Shown here: positions 9,570-18,471 of the stretch, in pieces
How the letters are laid out: each line of letters begins with the position of its first letter
Numbering within the stretch: position 1 is the first letter of the stretch
Assembly: GCF_014639155.1 (NCBI RefSeq)
Contig: NZ_BMFT01000001.1
Location: 1,984,001 to 2,048,000 of the forward strand
DNA from: Paenibacillus segetis
GTDB lineage: Bacteria > Bacillota > Bacilli > Paenibacillales > Paenibacillaceae
DNA length: 64,000 nt
Direction: 5' to 3'
The notes under the pieces: generated by a model
What the model saw: the letters and a program-made list of their open reading frames with translations, nothing else
What the model was told of the DNA's origin: nothing
Database searches by the model: none
Translations under genes and position numbers: made by a program

Positions 9570-10702
9570 AATTGATCCGATGCATTCTTGTCACCGGTCT
9601 GCTCTCCATGCTGCTCACGGGTTGTTGGGGAGCAAAGGAAATCGAGCACATGATCTATGTGAATACAATGGGAGTCGATTATGTAAACGACAAAGTCGTT
9701 GTTTATATCCAAATGGTTAACTTTAGTGGTGTTGCCAAGAAAGAAGCAGGTCAGGCCCAAGAACAGAAAACATTTGTAGGTAAGGCTGAGGGTGAAACGT
9801 TTGATGCTGCGATATTCAATTTGTATGCTTCAAGCCCTCAAATGATCATATGGAGTAATGTGAAAACGATCGTATTTAGTGAAGCGGCTCTAAGGGAAGA
9901 CGTAATCAAACAAGTATTGGAAGTGTGGGATCGATATTATGAATTTCGTTACACCGTCTGGACTATGGCGACCAAAGAACCTATGGAAAAACTGCTGAAT
10001 ACTACGTCGATCACCGATTTATCCGTGATTTACTCGCAACTAAACAGTCCGATGCGAACATATGAACAAAGCTCTATCATCGCTCCGCTCTATCTATATA
10101 AGTTTATATGGAAATGGAAAGAGAAAGGTGAGACGCTTCAATTACCTTATCTAAGAATTGTGTCAGGCTGGACTAATAATGAAAAGCCTTCTCCCAACGT
10201 TAGTATTTCCGGGATTTGTTTTCTGGATAATCAGCAATTTCGGGGCGCCCTTGAGGCGAAAGATATTTTAGGGCTTCGGTGGCTAGAAAAAAAGACGAAA
10301 AGAACACCCCTGGTTATCAAAGATGAAAATAAAGAAATCGCTTTGATGGTCATGAACAAAATTAAATCATCTATTCGTCCCAAGCTGAAGCATGACAAGC
10401 CCGTCTTCGACATTGAAGTGTCTATGCAGGCCACACTTACTGAGATGAGTACAGGCTTAAATAAGAAAGATTTTGAACTTCATGCGATAGAAGAAGTGAA
10501 AAAACAAATTATGGAGACTTACCTAAAGGGTCTTGATAAAAAAATTGATATATATGGTCTTTCGAGTATTTTCTATCGCGATATGCCAAATGAGTGGAAC
10601 AAACTAAGTAACGCGGGAAGAATCCCTCTAGATTCAGACAGCATCGACCAGTTTGATATCAAAGTGAATTTAAATAGTGGTGGTATATCCAAGTTAAAGT
10701 AA
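9566..10702 (+). CDS. Ger(x)C-family germination lipoprotein (GerAC type)
   Basis: C subunit of the germinant receptor, a lipoprotein anchored on the outer face of the spore inner membrane. The signal peptide ends in the lipobox LLTGC (lipid-modified C20), followed by the family-typical WGAKEIE and the NTMGVDYV motif. The length (378 aa) matches GerAC proteins. The C-terminal domain contains the expected long helix region (about 270-330). The start codon overlaps the GerAA stop. The gene closes the operon and is followed by a strong terminator. Confidence 0.93.
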   Translation: MKLIRCILVTGLLSMLLTGCWGAKEIEHMIYVNTMGVDYVNDKVVVYIQMVNFSGVAKKEAGQAQEQKTFVGKAEGETFDAAIFNLYASSPQMIIWSNVKTIVFSEAALREDVIKQVLEVWDRYYEFRYTVWTMATKEPMEKLLNTTSITDLSVIYSQLNSPMRTYEQSSIIAPLYLYKFIWKWKEKGETLQLPYLRIVSGWTNNEKPSPNVSISGICFLDNQQFRGALEAKDILGLRWLEKKTKRTPLVIKDENKEIALMVMNKIKSSIRPKLKHDKPVFDIEVSMQATLTEMSTGLNKKDFELHAIEEVKKQIMETYLKGLDKKIDIYGLSSIFYRDMPNEWNKLSNAGRIPLDSDSIDQFDIKVNLNSGGISKLK

Positions 10703-10706
10703 TATA

Positions 10707-10749
10707 AATAACAGGCGTCCTCAACTATGGAGGACGCCTGTTATTTTTT
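10707..10749 (+). terminator. Terminator of the germination operon
   Basis: A long perfect stem, AATAACAGGCGTCCTC and its complement around AACTATG, followed by TTTTTT on the plus strand. Confidence 0.92.
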
Positions 10750-10799
10750 AAGCTTCGTTTACGAGCTATCCAATGTCATAAATCTTCTATTTACTCAAT

Positions 10800-11085
10800 C
10801 TATGCTGATGTAGAACTTTGAAATTCTAAAATTCCTTTTTTCAGACGCTGTAATCCATCCTCTAGTCGCGCTTTAGGACAAGCATAGTTCAATCTAATGA
10901 AATAGTTACCGTTTCCACCAAACATGGCACCATCTGAAACATACAAACCAGTTTCTTTCCTTATGAATTCACATAAATATTTTGTGTCATTAGTCACAGT
11001 CCCACAATCAATCCATGCTAAATAAGTTGCTTCTGAGTGAATGACTTGAAGCTGTCATGTTCATTTCCTCCTTGATGATTGATAC
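10800..11085 (-). pseudogene. Internally deleted PatB/MalY-type aminotransferase remnant
   Basis: The last 84 codons (10800-11054) encode the C-terminus of a class I/II aminotransferase of the cystathionine beta-lyase/PatB group. EATYLAWIDC, GLYVSDGAMFG and FIRLNYACPKARLEDGL are family landmarks. Directly upstream stand AAGGAGG and an ATG (about 11060-11080) that open a different frame, stopping after 18 codons. This is what a large internal deletion that joined the gene's 5' end to its 3' end out of frame would leave. The promoter at 11092-11122 also survives. A full-length family member has about 390 residues, so this copy cannot be functional. Confidence 0.75.
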
Positions 11086-11091
11086 GTTTAT

Positions 11092-11122
11092 ACCTTACAA
11101 CTTAAAGTTCACTTAAAGTCAA
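11092..11122 (-). promoter_or_regulatory. MerR-type promoter/operator of the aminotransferase remnant
   Basis: On the minus strand TTGACT (11117-11122) and TAAGGT (11092-11097) are 19 bp apart, the long spacer typical of MerR-activated promoters. The spacer carries CTTTAAG-TGAA-CTTTAAG. Compared with the other three copies in this window one half-site has lost its symmetry, which fits decay along with the gene. Confidence 0.65.
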
Positions 11123-11165
11123 ACGGTGGAAATCAATTTATATTGAGCTCTCATCCATCACAACT

Positions 11166-11546
11166 CTACTTTTGCATAAGTTCAGTTTCTTTCCCTAATA
11201 ATTTTCCGTTGTAACCTTCAATTTTCCATTCTAATCTTTTAATTATTTTATCAATCTGCTTTCGTTTTTCTATTTGTTTTTCTCTTTCATCAGCCAGAAT
11301 TTTTTTTCGGGCTTCTATGGTATGATCTCCTTCCATAAATAAAGTTGTATATTCAATTAATGCCTCTATCGATAATCCCGCATCTCGCATACATTTTATA
11401 AATTCTATCCAGTTGATATCATCTTGCTTGTAATCGCGTATACCACTTTGTGTTCGGTTAACCGGAGGTATCAAACCTATGCGTTCATAATATCTCAATG
11501 TTGAAGGTGCCACACCAAATTGGTTTGCTACTTGCGTAATATTCAT
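11166..11546 (-). CDS. MerR-family regulator, AdhR type
   Basis: 126-residue regulator with an N-terminal winged helix-turn-helix (about 3-70: ITQVANQFGVAPSTLRYYE) and a C-terminal coiled-coil dimerisation helix. A single cysteine at residue 52 (FIKCMRDAG) matches the electrophile-sensing cysteine described for Bacillus AdhR (YraB). The ATG at 11546 is chosen because GAGAGGTGAAG precedes it; the frame is open further upstream. It is divergent from a carboxymuconolactone-decarboxylase-like gene, the same arrangement of families as yraB and yraC in B. subtilis. Its own promoter and three others in the window carry the same dyad, so it probably responds to aldehydes or quinones. Confidence 0.88.
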   Translation of the reverse strand: MNITQVANQFGVAPSTLRYYERIGLIPPVNRTQSGIRDYKQDDINWIEFIKCMRDAGLSIEALIEYTTLFMEGDHTIEARKKILADEREKQIEKRKQIDKIIKRLEWKIEGYNGKLLGKETELMQK

Positions 11547-11575
11547 GATCTTCACCTCTCTTATCTCTTGAAATG

Positions 11576-11606
11576 AATCTATCACTTAAAGTTGACTTTA
11601 AGTCAA
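11576..11606 (-). promoter_or_regulatory. MerR-type promoter/operator of the AdhR-like gene
   Basis: TTGACT (11601-11606) and TAGATT (11576-11581) on the minus strand have a 19-bp spacer containing the perfect dyad CTTAAAG-N4-CTTTAAG (11585-11602). This suggests autoregulation. Confidence 0.75.
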
Positions 11607-11645
11607 TGGCACACAAATCCATATCTTCTATATATTCATGATGAC

Positions 11646-11676
11646 TTGCCTTAAAGTGTACTTTAAGGTCTATACT
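11646..11676 (+). promoter_or_regulatory. MerR-type promoter/operator of the CMD-like gene
   Basis: TTGCCT (11646-11651) and TATACT (11671-11676) are separated by 19 bp carrying the perfect dyad CTTAAAG-TGTA-CTTTAAG (11650-11667). Confidence 0.78.
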
Positions 11677-11718
11677 TCGTCTTGTACTAAAATAAAAATG
11701 GGTGGAGGTACTAAAAAT

Positions 11719-12039
11719 ATGGCTGAGAAACAAACAGCGGGACGAGACTTGCTAGGAGAATTTGCCCCGAAATTCGCAGAACTGAATGATGATGTCTTAT
11801 TTGGTGAAGTATGGTCAAGGGAGAAGGAATTATCTCCTCGAGATCGCAGCATGATTACTGTCTCCGCATTAATTGCTGGTGGAAACTTCGAACAATTAAC
11901 TCCACATCTTCAAAAAGCGAAGGCAAATGGAGTAACAAAAGATGAAATAGCGGAGATCATCACTCATCTTTCGTTCTATGCAGGATGGCCCAAAGCCTGG
12001 TCCGCATTTAACATCGCGAAAGAAATTTATAAAAATTAA
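11719..12039 (+). CDS. Carboxymuconolactone decarboxylase-like protein
   Basis: 106-residue, single-domain, all-helical CMD-family protein. The conserved block runs from SPRDRSMITVSALI to EIITHLSFYAGWPKAW. It lacks the CxxC of AhpD peroxidase partners, so it belongs to the decarboxylase/YurZ-like side of the family. Its exact substrate is unknown. The start at 11719 follows GGTGGAGGT at good spacing. It lies 21 bp upstream of a cupin gene and shares its transcript, and it is driven by the MerR-type promoter described above. In B. subtilis the equivalent yraC is induced by carbonyl electrophiles, so a detoxification role is inferred. Confidence 0.88.
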   Translation: MAEKQTAGRDLLGEFAPKFAELNDDVLFGEVWSREKELSPRDRSMITVSALIAGGNFEQLTPHLQKAKANGVTKDEIAEIITHLSFYAGWPKAWSAFNIAKEIYKN

Positions 12040-12059
12040 TCAGAAGAAGGTATATTCAT

Positions 12060-12455
12060 ATGGAAAATGAACATTTAAACAACAGCACAATCTTTCCACT
12101 TGGACAAAAAGTTGAAGCAAACTTTATCGGCGATGCATACCTGCAAATGGTGTTTACTGACCCGACACCACTAAATGCTCCCATCGGAAATGTGACTTTT
12201 ACTCCAGGAGCACGTAATAACTGGCACTCTCATAAAATCGGACAAGTATTATTAGTTACAGGTGGTGAGGGCTGGTATCAACAAGAAGGAAAATCAGCTC
12301 AATTACTTAAAACTGGAGATGTAGTGAATATCCCTCCGAATATAAAGCATTGGCATGGCGCTACAAAAGACAGTTGGTTTGTACAGCTGGCCATATCACC
12401 GGGAGAAACAGAATGGTTAGAACCAGTTGATGATGAGCTTTATAATAAATTATAA
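12060..12455 (+). CDS. Small cupin-domain protein
   Basis: 131-residue single cupin. The metal-binding motif 1 is visible as WHSHKIGQVLLVTGGEG and motif 2 as GDVVNIPPNIKHWHGA, with the His residues expected to bind a metal. The fold resembles the small cupins that often accompany carboxymuconolactone decarboxylases and alcohol or aldehyde oxidoreductases. The substrate cannot be stated. It is the second gene of the CMD operon and ends at a strong bidirectional terminator. Confidence 0.87.
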   Translation: MENEHLNNSTIFPLGQKVEANFIGDAYLQMVFTDPTPLNAPIGNVTFTPGARNNWHSHKIGQVLLVTGGEGWYQQEGKSAQLLKTGDVVNIPPNIKHWHGATKDSWFVQLAISPGETEWLEPVDDELYNKL

Positions 12456-12499
12456 AAGAATAACGCATCGAATCTATGGATTCGATGCGTTATTCTTTT
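12454..12499. terminator. Bidirectional terminator
   Basis: A perfect 21-bp stem with a TATG loop, with A and T runs on the two sides. It serves the cupin gene (+) and the convergent aldo/keto reductase gene (-). Confidence 0.92.
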
Positions 12500-12525
12500 A
12501 TTAGATTATCTTGTTATCAATATTA

Positions 12526-13410
<885 letters not shown>

Positions 13411-13461
13411 TTACTAGTGTTCATCCTATTTACAGCTTCTGTTGTTAGGATTACAATTATT

Positions 13462-13492
13462 AGCCTATCAGGTTCGAGTAACACGAAGTCAA
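13462..13492 (-). promoter_or_regulatory. MerR-type promoter of the aldo/keto reductase
   Basis: TTGACT (13487-13492) and TAGGCT (13462-13467) on the minus strand are 19 bp apart. The spacer holds the dyad TTCG-N7-CGAA, unlike the CTTAAAG dyads nearby, so a different MerR protein is expected. Confidence 0.65.
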
Positions 13493-13538
13493 GAGGAGAC
13501 GAAGAATTTTGATATACAATTTCTGAGGAGGCTCTACA

Positions 13539-13970
13539 ATGTATTCTGTGAAAGAAGTAGCAAAGCTGCTTAATCTGACCGAACATACCATTCGTTACTA
13601 CACGGATAAGGGGTTAGTTCCAACTATCCAACGAGACAAAAATAATAATCGGCTTTTTGATGACGAATCAATCAATTGGCTAACAGGTGTAAAATATCTG
13701 AAACAATGTGGTATGTCCGTAGAAGCAATTAAAAACTATGTAGACTTGTGTTTGTCTGGCGATTCTACCATTCAGGAACGTTATCAGATCATTTTGGAAC
13801 ATAAAGCTACTGCTCTGGCTCAATTGGAGGAAGCAAAACTCAAAGCCAAATATATGGAAGACAAAGCAAAGCACTACCTAGACATTATCAATCATGTGAT
13901 TCCAGATGATACGAATCCAGCGAAATGGGATAAACCGAAGCAGAATAACTCTATAAGGAATTGTGAATAA
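13539..13970 (+). CDS. MerR-family transcriptional regulator
   Basis: 143-residue regulator with an N-terminal winged helix-turn-helix (YSVKEVAKLLNLTEHTIRYY) and a C-terminal coiled coil (about 95-125). It has cysteines at residues 57 (KQCGMS) and 67 rather than at the AdhR position. A GGAGG site precedes the ATG. It is divergent from the aldo/keto reductase, whose promoter it likely activates. Paralogous to the AdhR-like protein at 11166-11546. Confidence 0.9.
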   Translation: MYSVKEVAKLLNLTEHTIRYYTDKGLVPTIQRDKNNNRLFDDESINWLTGVKYLKQCGMSVEAIKNYVDLCLSGDSTIQERYQIILEHKATALAQLEEAKLKAKYMEDKAKHYLDIINHVIPDDTNPAKWDKPKQNNSIRNCE

Positions 13971-14010
13971 TTAACGGGGAAATGGAGCAGAAAGGGAGTT
14001 GAACAGCTTA

Positions 14011-14583
14011 ATGAAGTCATATTTTAATCATATACCTTATATAAGAGATAATTGGGGAGAATTACAAACCATGTTTACTGAGATTCAAGTTCCCCCAAAG
14101 ACAATTCTTTTAAGAGAAGGAGAAATAGCGAGTCGTTTATACTTTATAAATCAAGGTTGCTTGAGATTATGGTTTAATGATGACGGAAGAGATATTACCT
14201 TTCAATTTTTCTTTGAACAACAAGAGGTATCTTCTTTTGAAAGCTTTTACAATAATGAGACGAGTTTATTTAACATAGAATCGGTTGAATGCTCACATCT
14301 TATAATAATTGAGAAAGAAAATTATCTAAAAATGCTCAAAATGATTCCTCAACTAAAGGAATATTCATCAGAAATATTAGCTGATAGATTTGTGAATTAT
14401 ACGAAACTATTTCTTTCTCGAATAAAAGATTCTCCTCAAAAGAGGTATATGGAGTTATGCTCACAAAACCCTCAACTTTTAGAACGCGTTCCTCACCATT
14501 ATATTGCGTCGTATTTAGGTATAACATCTGTTTCTTTAAGCAGAATTCGCAATAGAATTTCAGCTGATATTAACAATGGTTAA
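14011..14583 (+). CDS. Crp/Fnr-family transcriptional regulator
   Basis: 190-residue regulator with a cyclic-nucleotide-binding-type beta roll (about 20-115, including ILLREGEIASRLYFINQGC) and a C-terminal DNA-binding region ending in IASYLGITSVSLSRIRNRI. No FNR-type cysteine cluster is present, and the phosphate-binding cassette is not well conserved, so the ligand is unknown. GGGAG at 13994-13998 serves either the ATG at 14011 (spacing 12) or a TTG at 13999 that is too close; the ATG is preferred. It stands just upstream of two redox-type genes that it may control. Confidence 0.85.
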   Translation: MKSYFNHIPYIRDNWGELQTMFTEIQVPPKTILLREGEIASRLYFINQGCLRLWFNDDGRDITFQFFFEQQEVSSFESFYNNETSLFNIESVECSHLIIIEKENYLKMLKMIPQLKEYSSEILADRFVNYTKLFLSRIKDSPQKRYMELCSQNPQLLERVPHHYIASYLGITSVSLSRIRNRISADINNG

Positions 14584-14653
14584 TGCGTCTTTCTGACATA
14601 GGGAGTTACAATCTCATAGTAAATATGAAATCATGAATTGGAGGATATTTATT

Positions 14654-15244
14654 ATGAGAGTTGCCATTGTGTATAATCATCCTTATGAAGGAAGTTATTG
14701 TCATGCTATCTTAGACTCAGTTAAAAGGGGTCTTTATAAAGCAGGTCATGAATTTGACCTCATACATTTAGATCGTGATCAATTTAATCCAGTCATGACA
14801 GCAGAAGACTTATTAGCCTTTAGAAATAAAAAATCTATCGATTCACAAGCTCTGGAATATATACAGCGAATAAAAGCAGCAGAACATCTGGTTTTTATCT
14901 TCCCTATTTGGTGGGAATTGATGCCTGCTCTACTGAAAGGATTCATTGATAAAGTCATCTTTCCTGGAGAAACCTACGACTATACAAGCTCAGGTTACGG
15001 AATGGTTACTTTGCTAAATAATCTAAAATCTACAACTGTGATCACCACGATGAATACACCCTCAATTATGTATAAGTTAACGTATGGTAATGCTATAAAA
15101 AAGTCACTCATAAGAGGAACTCTAAAGAAATCAGGTATCAAAAATGTGAAATGGTTGAGCTTGAATATGGTAAAGTCCAGTTCTAGTGAAAAAAGAACAA
15201 AGTGGCTTGAAAAAATAGAAAAAAGATTTACAGGTTTAAAGTAG
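14654..15244 (+). CDS. NAD(P)H quinone oxidoreductase-like flavoprotein
   Basis: 196-residue flavodoxin-like fold protein of the NQO1/MdaB/KefF group. The N-terminal strand and phosphate loop (VAIVYNHPYEGSYCHAI) and the flavin/NAD contact IFPIWWELMPALLKGFIDKV are clear. Such enzymes carry out two-electron reduction of quinones. The ATG at 14654 follows TTGGAGGA. The next gene begins 3 bp after the stop and encodes a small membrane protein with histidines placed for haem, so the pair may link NAD(P)H oxidation to the membrane. Confidence 0.87.
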   Translation: MRVAIVYNHPYEGSYCHAILDSVKRGLYKAGHEFDLIHLDRDQFNPVMTAEDLLAFRNKKSIDSQALEYIQRIKAAEHLVFIFPIWWELMPALLKGFIDKVIFPGETYDYTSSGYGMVTLLNNLKSTTVITTMNTPSIMYKLTYGNAIKKSLIRGTLKKSGIKNVKWLSLNMVKSSSSEKRTKWLEKIEKRFTGLK

Positions 15245-15247
15245 AAC

Positions 15248-15724
15248 ATGATTATAAGTGAAATACTCGCTTGGCTTGCAGTGATATTTACCGTTCTGTT
15301 AGCACTGAAATACATTGCACGCATTAGTAAACATCGTCAGTTAAACCGCCTATTCAGGAAATTCCACAAGCACTTGGGAATATTGATGATTACCACTGGC
15401 CTTCTGCATGGTATTCTGGCTGGCAACGAGGAAACTACAAACCTTTTTGATATGCAATTTATGTCTAAACTATTTACTCTTAATTTGGGTAGTGTCTGCC
15501 TCTTTGTCGCTATGCTTCTAGCGCTTACCTATATGTTTCGTAAAAAGTTAAAGAAGCGCTGGATGTTTTTACATCGGTTGTTGACGATAATCCTTCTAGT
15601 CCTTTTAGTACTCCATGTACATGAGGAGATTGATCGTCAACATCACAATAAAGAGGTCAACTTTCCCGAAATTTCAGAACAATCATTGAACCAATTATGG
15701 GATGTCTCCATGATTGATAAATAA
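15248..15724 (+). CDS. Small membrane protein, putative b-type haem protein
   Basis: 158 residues with about four membrane helices (about 3-23, 40-58, 77-96, 105-123). Histidines near helix ends, in KFHKHLGILMITTGLLHG and FLHRLLT...VLHVHEE, form two pairs spaced as in the ferric-reductase/YedZ-like di-haem cytochrome b fold. I see no flavin or NAD domain; that part could be supplied by the adjacent flavoprotein. The function is inferred, not certain. A strong terminator follows. Confidence 0.7.
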   Translation: MIISEILAWLAVIFTVLLALKYIARISKHRQLNRLFRKFHKHLGILMITTGLLHGILAGNEETTNLFDMQFMSKLFTLNLGSVCLFVAMLLALTYMFRKKLKKRWMFLHRLLTIILLVLLVLHVHEEIDRQHHNKEVNFPEISEQSLNQLWDVSMIDK

Positions 15725-15731
15725 ATTATAT

Positions 15732-15777
15732 AAAAGCTATCGTTTTGATCAACTTTATTCAAAACGATAGCTTTTTA
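15732..15777. terminator. Bidirectional terminator
   Basis: AAAAGCTATCGTTTTGA and its exact complement around a 10-base loop. It lies between convergent genes. Confidence 0.92.
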
Positions 15778-15798
15778 TATGCAGTAAAACTTCCCCCT

Positions 15799-16692
15799 CT
15801 ATCTACTCAACCTCTGCTGGAGTATAACTGCCAGTTCTTCGACGGTATCCCAAACCATTGGCCGAATATCTTGTAGTTGCACAACAAGTTTATCGGCTTC
15901 GCTGCGGTTCACGGTCCATATCACAGGAATGTTCAATCCAAGCGCATATCCCGCCGTGAAATATACCCCTGGAGATTGGCCCGTTAAATCCGCAATAATC
16001 AGTTTATTATCCGCAATAAACTCCAAGGAATAATCCTCATAACTTTGCGTTTTTGAATGTGTAACTACACGTGGAAGATACCCGCACTGCTCTACTTTTG
16101 GCAACAGCTGCTCCATCCACTCCGTGCGTAAATCTTCATCATCTGAGATGAGAACAATACATGGTTTTAATTTTTTTCCTCCGGTGCTGGCAGCCGCTAC
16201 ACTCCATCCCTCATCCGTAAGCTTAAAGGTAATGCCTTCCCTGATAAGCAGCCGCTCGTTACTCAGCTTATCAATGATATACACCAGTTCTTGGAGATTT
16301 GGAGAATACGTTAAGTTATGGTTCCTAGACAGGGGTTGAATGACAATCGGTTCCCCAGGAGCATCGGAATGTCTGTACAGATATTGCAATAGACGGTTTC
16401 CTTTATCTTCAACGGTCACTGGAATATCCGGAGAATTTACTATGGATTCCAAATCATCCGCTGATAGAGTGACCTTTTCATCACAATCTGTCAACTCTCT
16501 TATATATGCGGATATTACATGGAGCATTTCACGTTTCTTTTGATGCGGTAGCAAATGAATAGGTTTATAACTGTCTCTCAGGAGGTTATAGTACCTGCCG
16601 GGTGAACAGGAACAGCCAATAAATCTATCGTAATCGCCATGCGCCTCAATGGAAACAATCTCATCGCAAAATAAACAATGTTTCTTAATCAT
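15799..16692 (-). CDS. Zinc-ribbon protein with NDT/TIR-like nucleotide-binding C-terminus
   Basis: 297-residue protein of no known pathway. The N-terminus has a four-cysteine ribbon (CLFC near 7-10, CSC near 28-30). The middle (about 90-175) looks like a winged-helix or receptor part. The C-terminal 120 residues form a Rossmann-like unit: CIVLISDDEDLRTEW, LIIADLTGQSPGVYFTAGYA, IPVIWTV. This resembles the nucleoside 2-deoxyribosyltransferase/TIR-like group seen in nucleotide signalling and some immune proteins. The catalytic glutamate expected in the VYFxxGYA region is replaced by Thr/Ala, so a binding or sensing role is more likely than catalysis. It stands alone between terminators. Confidence 0.65.
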   Translation of the reverse strand: MIKKHCLFCDEIVSIEAHGDYDRFIGCSCSPGRYYNLLRDSYKPIHLLPHQKKREMLHVISAYIRELTDCDEKVTLSADDLESIVNSPDIPVTVEDKGNRLLQYLYRHSDAPGEPIVIQPLSRNHNLTYSPNLQELVYIIDKLSNERLLIREGITFKLTDEGWSVAAASTGGKKLKPCIVLISDDEDLRTEWMEQLLPKVEQCGYLPRVVTHSKTQSYEDYSLEFIADNKLIIADLTGQSPGVYFTAGYALGLNIPVIWTVNRSEADKLVVQLQDIRPMVWDTVEELAVILQQRLSR

Positions 16693-16834
16693 GACAACTT
16701 CTCACCTCTTATCAAAGGATATCTCACTACCTTAACAATATTATTTTGAAAAGTAGACATGAAAATATTTCCTTATGCACTGAGAATGGACGTGAAATGA
16801 TCAAGAAAAACTAAATACATACTAGACCGCTTCT

Positions 16835-18331
16835 CTATTCTTTTCGATATTGAAACCAATCATAATAAGCGGTTGTTCGATTTGCAGAGAAGTTATACAT
16901 CCCAAAGAAAACTCCTGTAAAACCGCCCGCCACTTCAGTAGAGATCAAGTGTGTCTCAGCTTCGCCTAGTTGATGCCATAACTGATCGGCACCTCGATAG
17001 AAAAACATATATTTCTCTGGTAATGCTTGAATTCTTAAGTCTACAACTGTCCCTTCGAACGGCGGCGAATACTTCATGTCACTTATACTTCCCACCTGTC
17101 TGCGTACCGAGATAACATTTTCATCTTCAATCCGTGTTAACCCAATTGCGTAGTGATACTTCTGATCCATAAAAACGACAAGACCCGCTTCATCGCCTTC
17201 AAGTGGGTTAAATTCCAGTTTGGTGGAGATTTCACAATCCAAGTGCCGCTGCCTACAACCAATAAACGCAGGTGTTCCACTTTCACTTAATCTCACGTCA
17301 GCTCCACGTAATGCTAGCCATCCAGCTCGTTCCTGCAAAGACCAATCGACTTTTTTAGCATTGCGAAGAAAATTCCAGCTCATTCTTAAATCAGAGTGAT
17401 TAAAATCGTCGGTCTCAGGCTCGTCTTCCCATAGCACAGGTGACGGTGTGTCAGCTTCCATTTCTAATCCGACGACTCCGTTATCTCCAATCATCGGCCA
17501 TCCATCCTCGCTCCACAGGACCGGAGCCAGGAATGTTTCCCTGCCAAGATGATGACGGTAAGGATATCCTACTGGCCGATTTCCCAGAAAAACTGCCCAC
17601 CAACTGCCATCCTGCGCTTCAACTAAATCGGCATGCCCGGTAGCTTGAATGGGGTAATCTGAGCTTCGATGGCTCAAAATCGGATTATACGGAGAAGATT
17701 CGTATGGCCCATAGGGTGTTCTACTTCTTGCAATTGTCTCCATATGTCCATATTCTGTCCCACCTTCAGCACACATCAAGTAATAGAAGCCATTTGCTTT
17801 ATAAAGATGTGGTCCCTCAGGAAATTTTCCTCCACTACCTGTCCAGATCAAGTGTGTATCGCTCAGCTTCTGGCCGGTTTCGATATCAATCTCACTTTGG
17901 TAGATCCCAGTCCCCTGTGCAGTTCCAGTGCTTGTAAAATAAACCTTCCCATCATCAAAAAATAAGGATGGATCTATCCCTTCTTGATTCACATAGATTG
18001 GGTCCGACCATTCACCGGCAGGGTCAACCGTCCAAACATAAAAATGTCCACCCTTGTCCTGATTTGTTGTAACCATATAAAATCGACCGTTATTATATCG
18101 CAGGGTTGGTGCCCAAACACCTCCAGATACCACAGATTCATCAAATTGAAGCTGATTCTCACGAGTTAAGCAATATCCGAGCTGTTTCCAATGCACCAAG
18201 TCCTTGCTATGCCAAATGGGGATTCCAGGAGAATAGGCGAATGAACTGTTAACCAAAAAATAATCTTCACCCACTCTGCAAATGCTCGGATCTGGATAAA
18301 AACCAGGTAAAATTGGATTGCTATATTTCAT
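16835..18331 (-). CDS. Glycoside hydrolase family 43 (beta-xylosidase/arabinofuranosidase)
   Basis: 498-residue cytoplasmic enzyme without a signal peptide. The five-bladed propeller (about 1-300) opens with NPILPGFYPDPSICR, which holds the catalytic base Asp, and contains EGPHLYK with the likely acid Glu. The C-terminal 190 residues form the beta-sandwich typical of xylosidase-type GH43 (FLRN onset, then DWFQYRK at the end). It probably removes xylose or arabinose from imported oligosaccharides. The gene is divergent from an AraC regulator at 18472 that is its likely activator. Confidence 0.92.
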   Translation of the reverse strand: MKYSNPILPGFYPDPSICRVGEDYFLVNSSFAYSPGIPIWHSKDLVHWKQLGYCLTRENQLQFDESVVSGGVWAPTLRYNNGRFYMVTTNQDKGGHFYVWTVDPAGEWSDPIYVNQEGIDPSLFFDDGKVYFTSTGTAQGTGIYQSEIDIETGQKLSDTHLIWTGSGGKFPEGPHLYKANGFYYLMCAEGGTEYGHMETIARSRTPYGPYESSPYNPILSHRSSDYPIQATGHADLVEAQDGSWWAVFLGNRPVGYPYRHHLGRETFLAPVLWSEDGWPMIGDNGVVGLEMEADTPSPVLWEDEPETDDFNHSDLRMSWNFLRNAKKVDWSLQERAGWLALRGADVRLSESGTPAFIGCRQRHLDCEISTKLEFNPLEGDEAGLVVFMDQKYHYAIGLTRIEDENVISVRRQVGSISDMKYSPPFEGTVVDLRIQALPEKYMFFYRGADQLWHQLGEAETHLISTEVAGGFTGVFFGMYNFSANRTTAYYDWFQYRKE

Positions 18332-18471
18332 GAAACATCCTCCTTTTCAACTACTTAAGACTGAACTTATTCAAGAATTATACTGCACGAACTGAACAGC
18401 AAGCCTTGATTATTCAGTCCAAAAATAGCATGATATAGACATTCATTTAGTCATGCTCGGAGGGTTACGAA

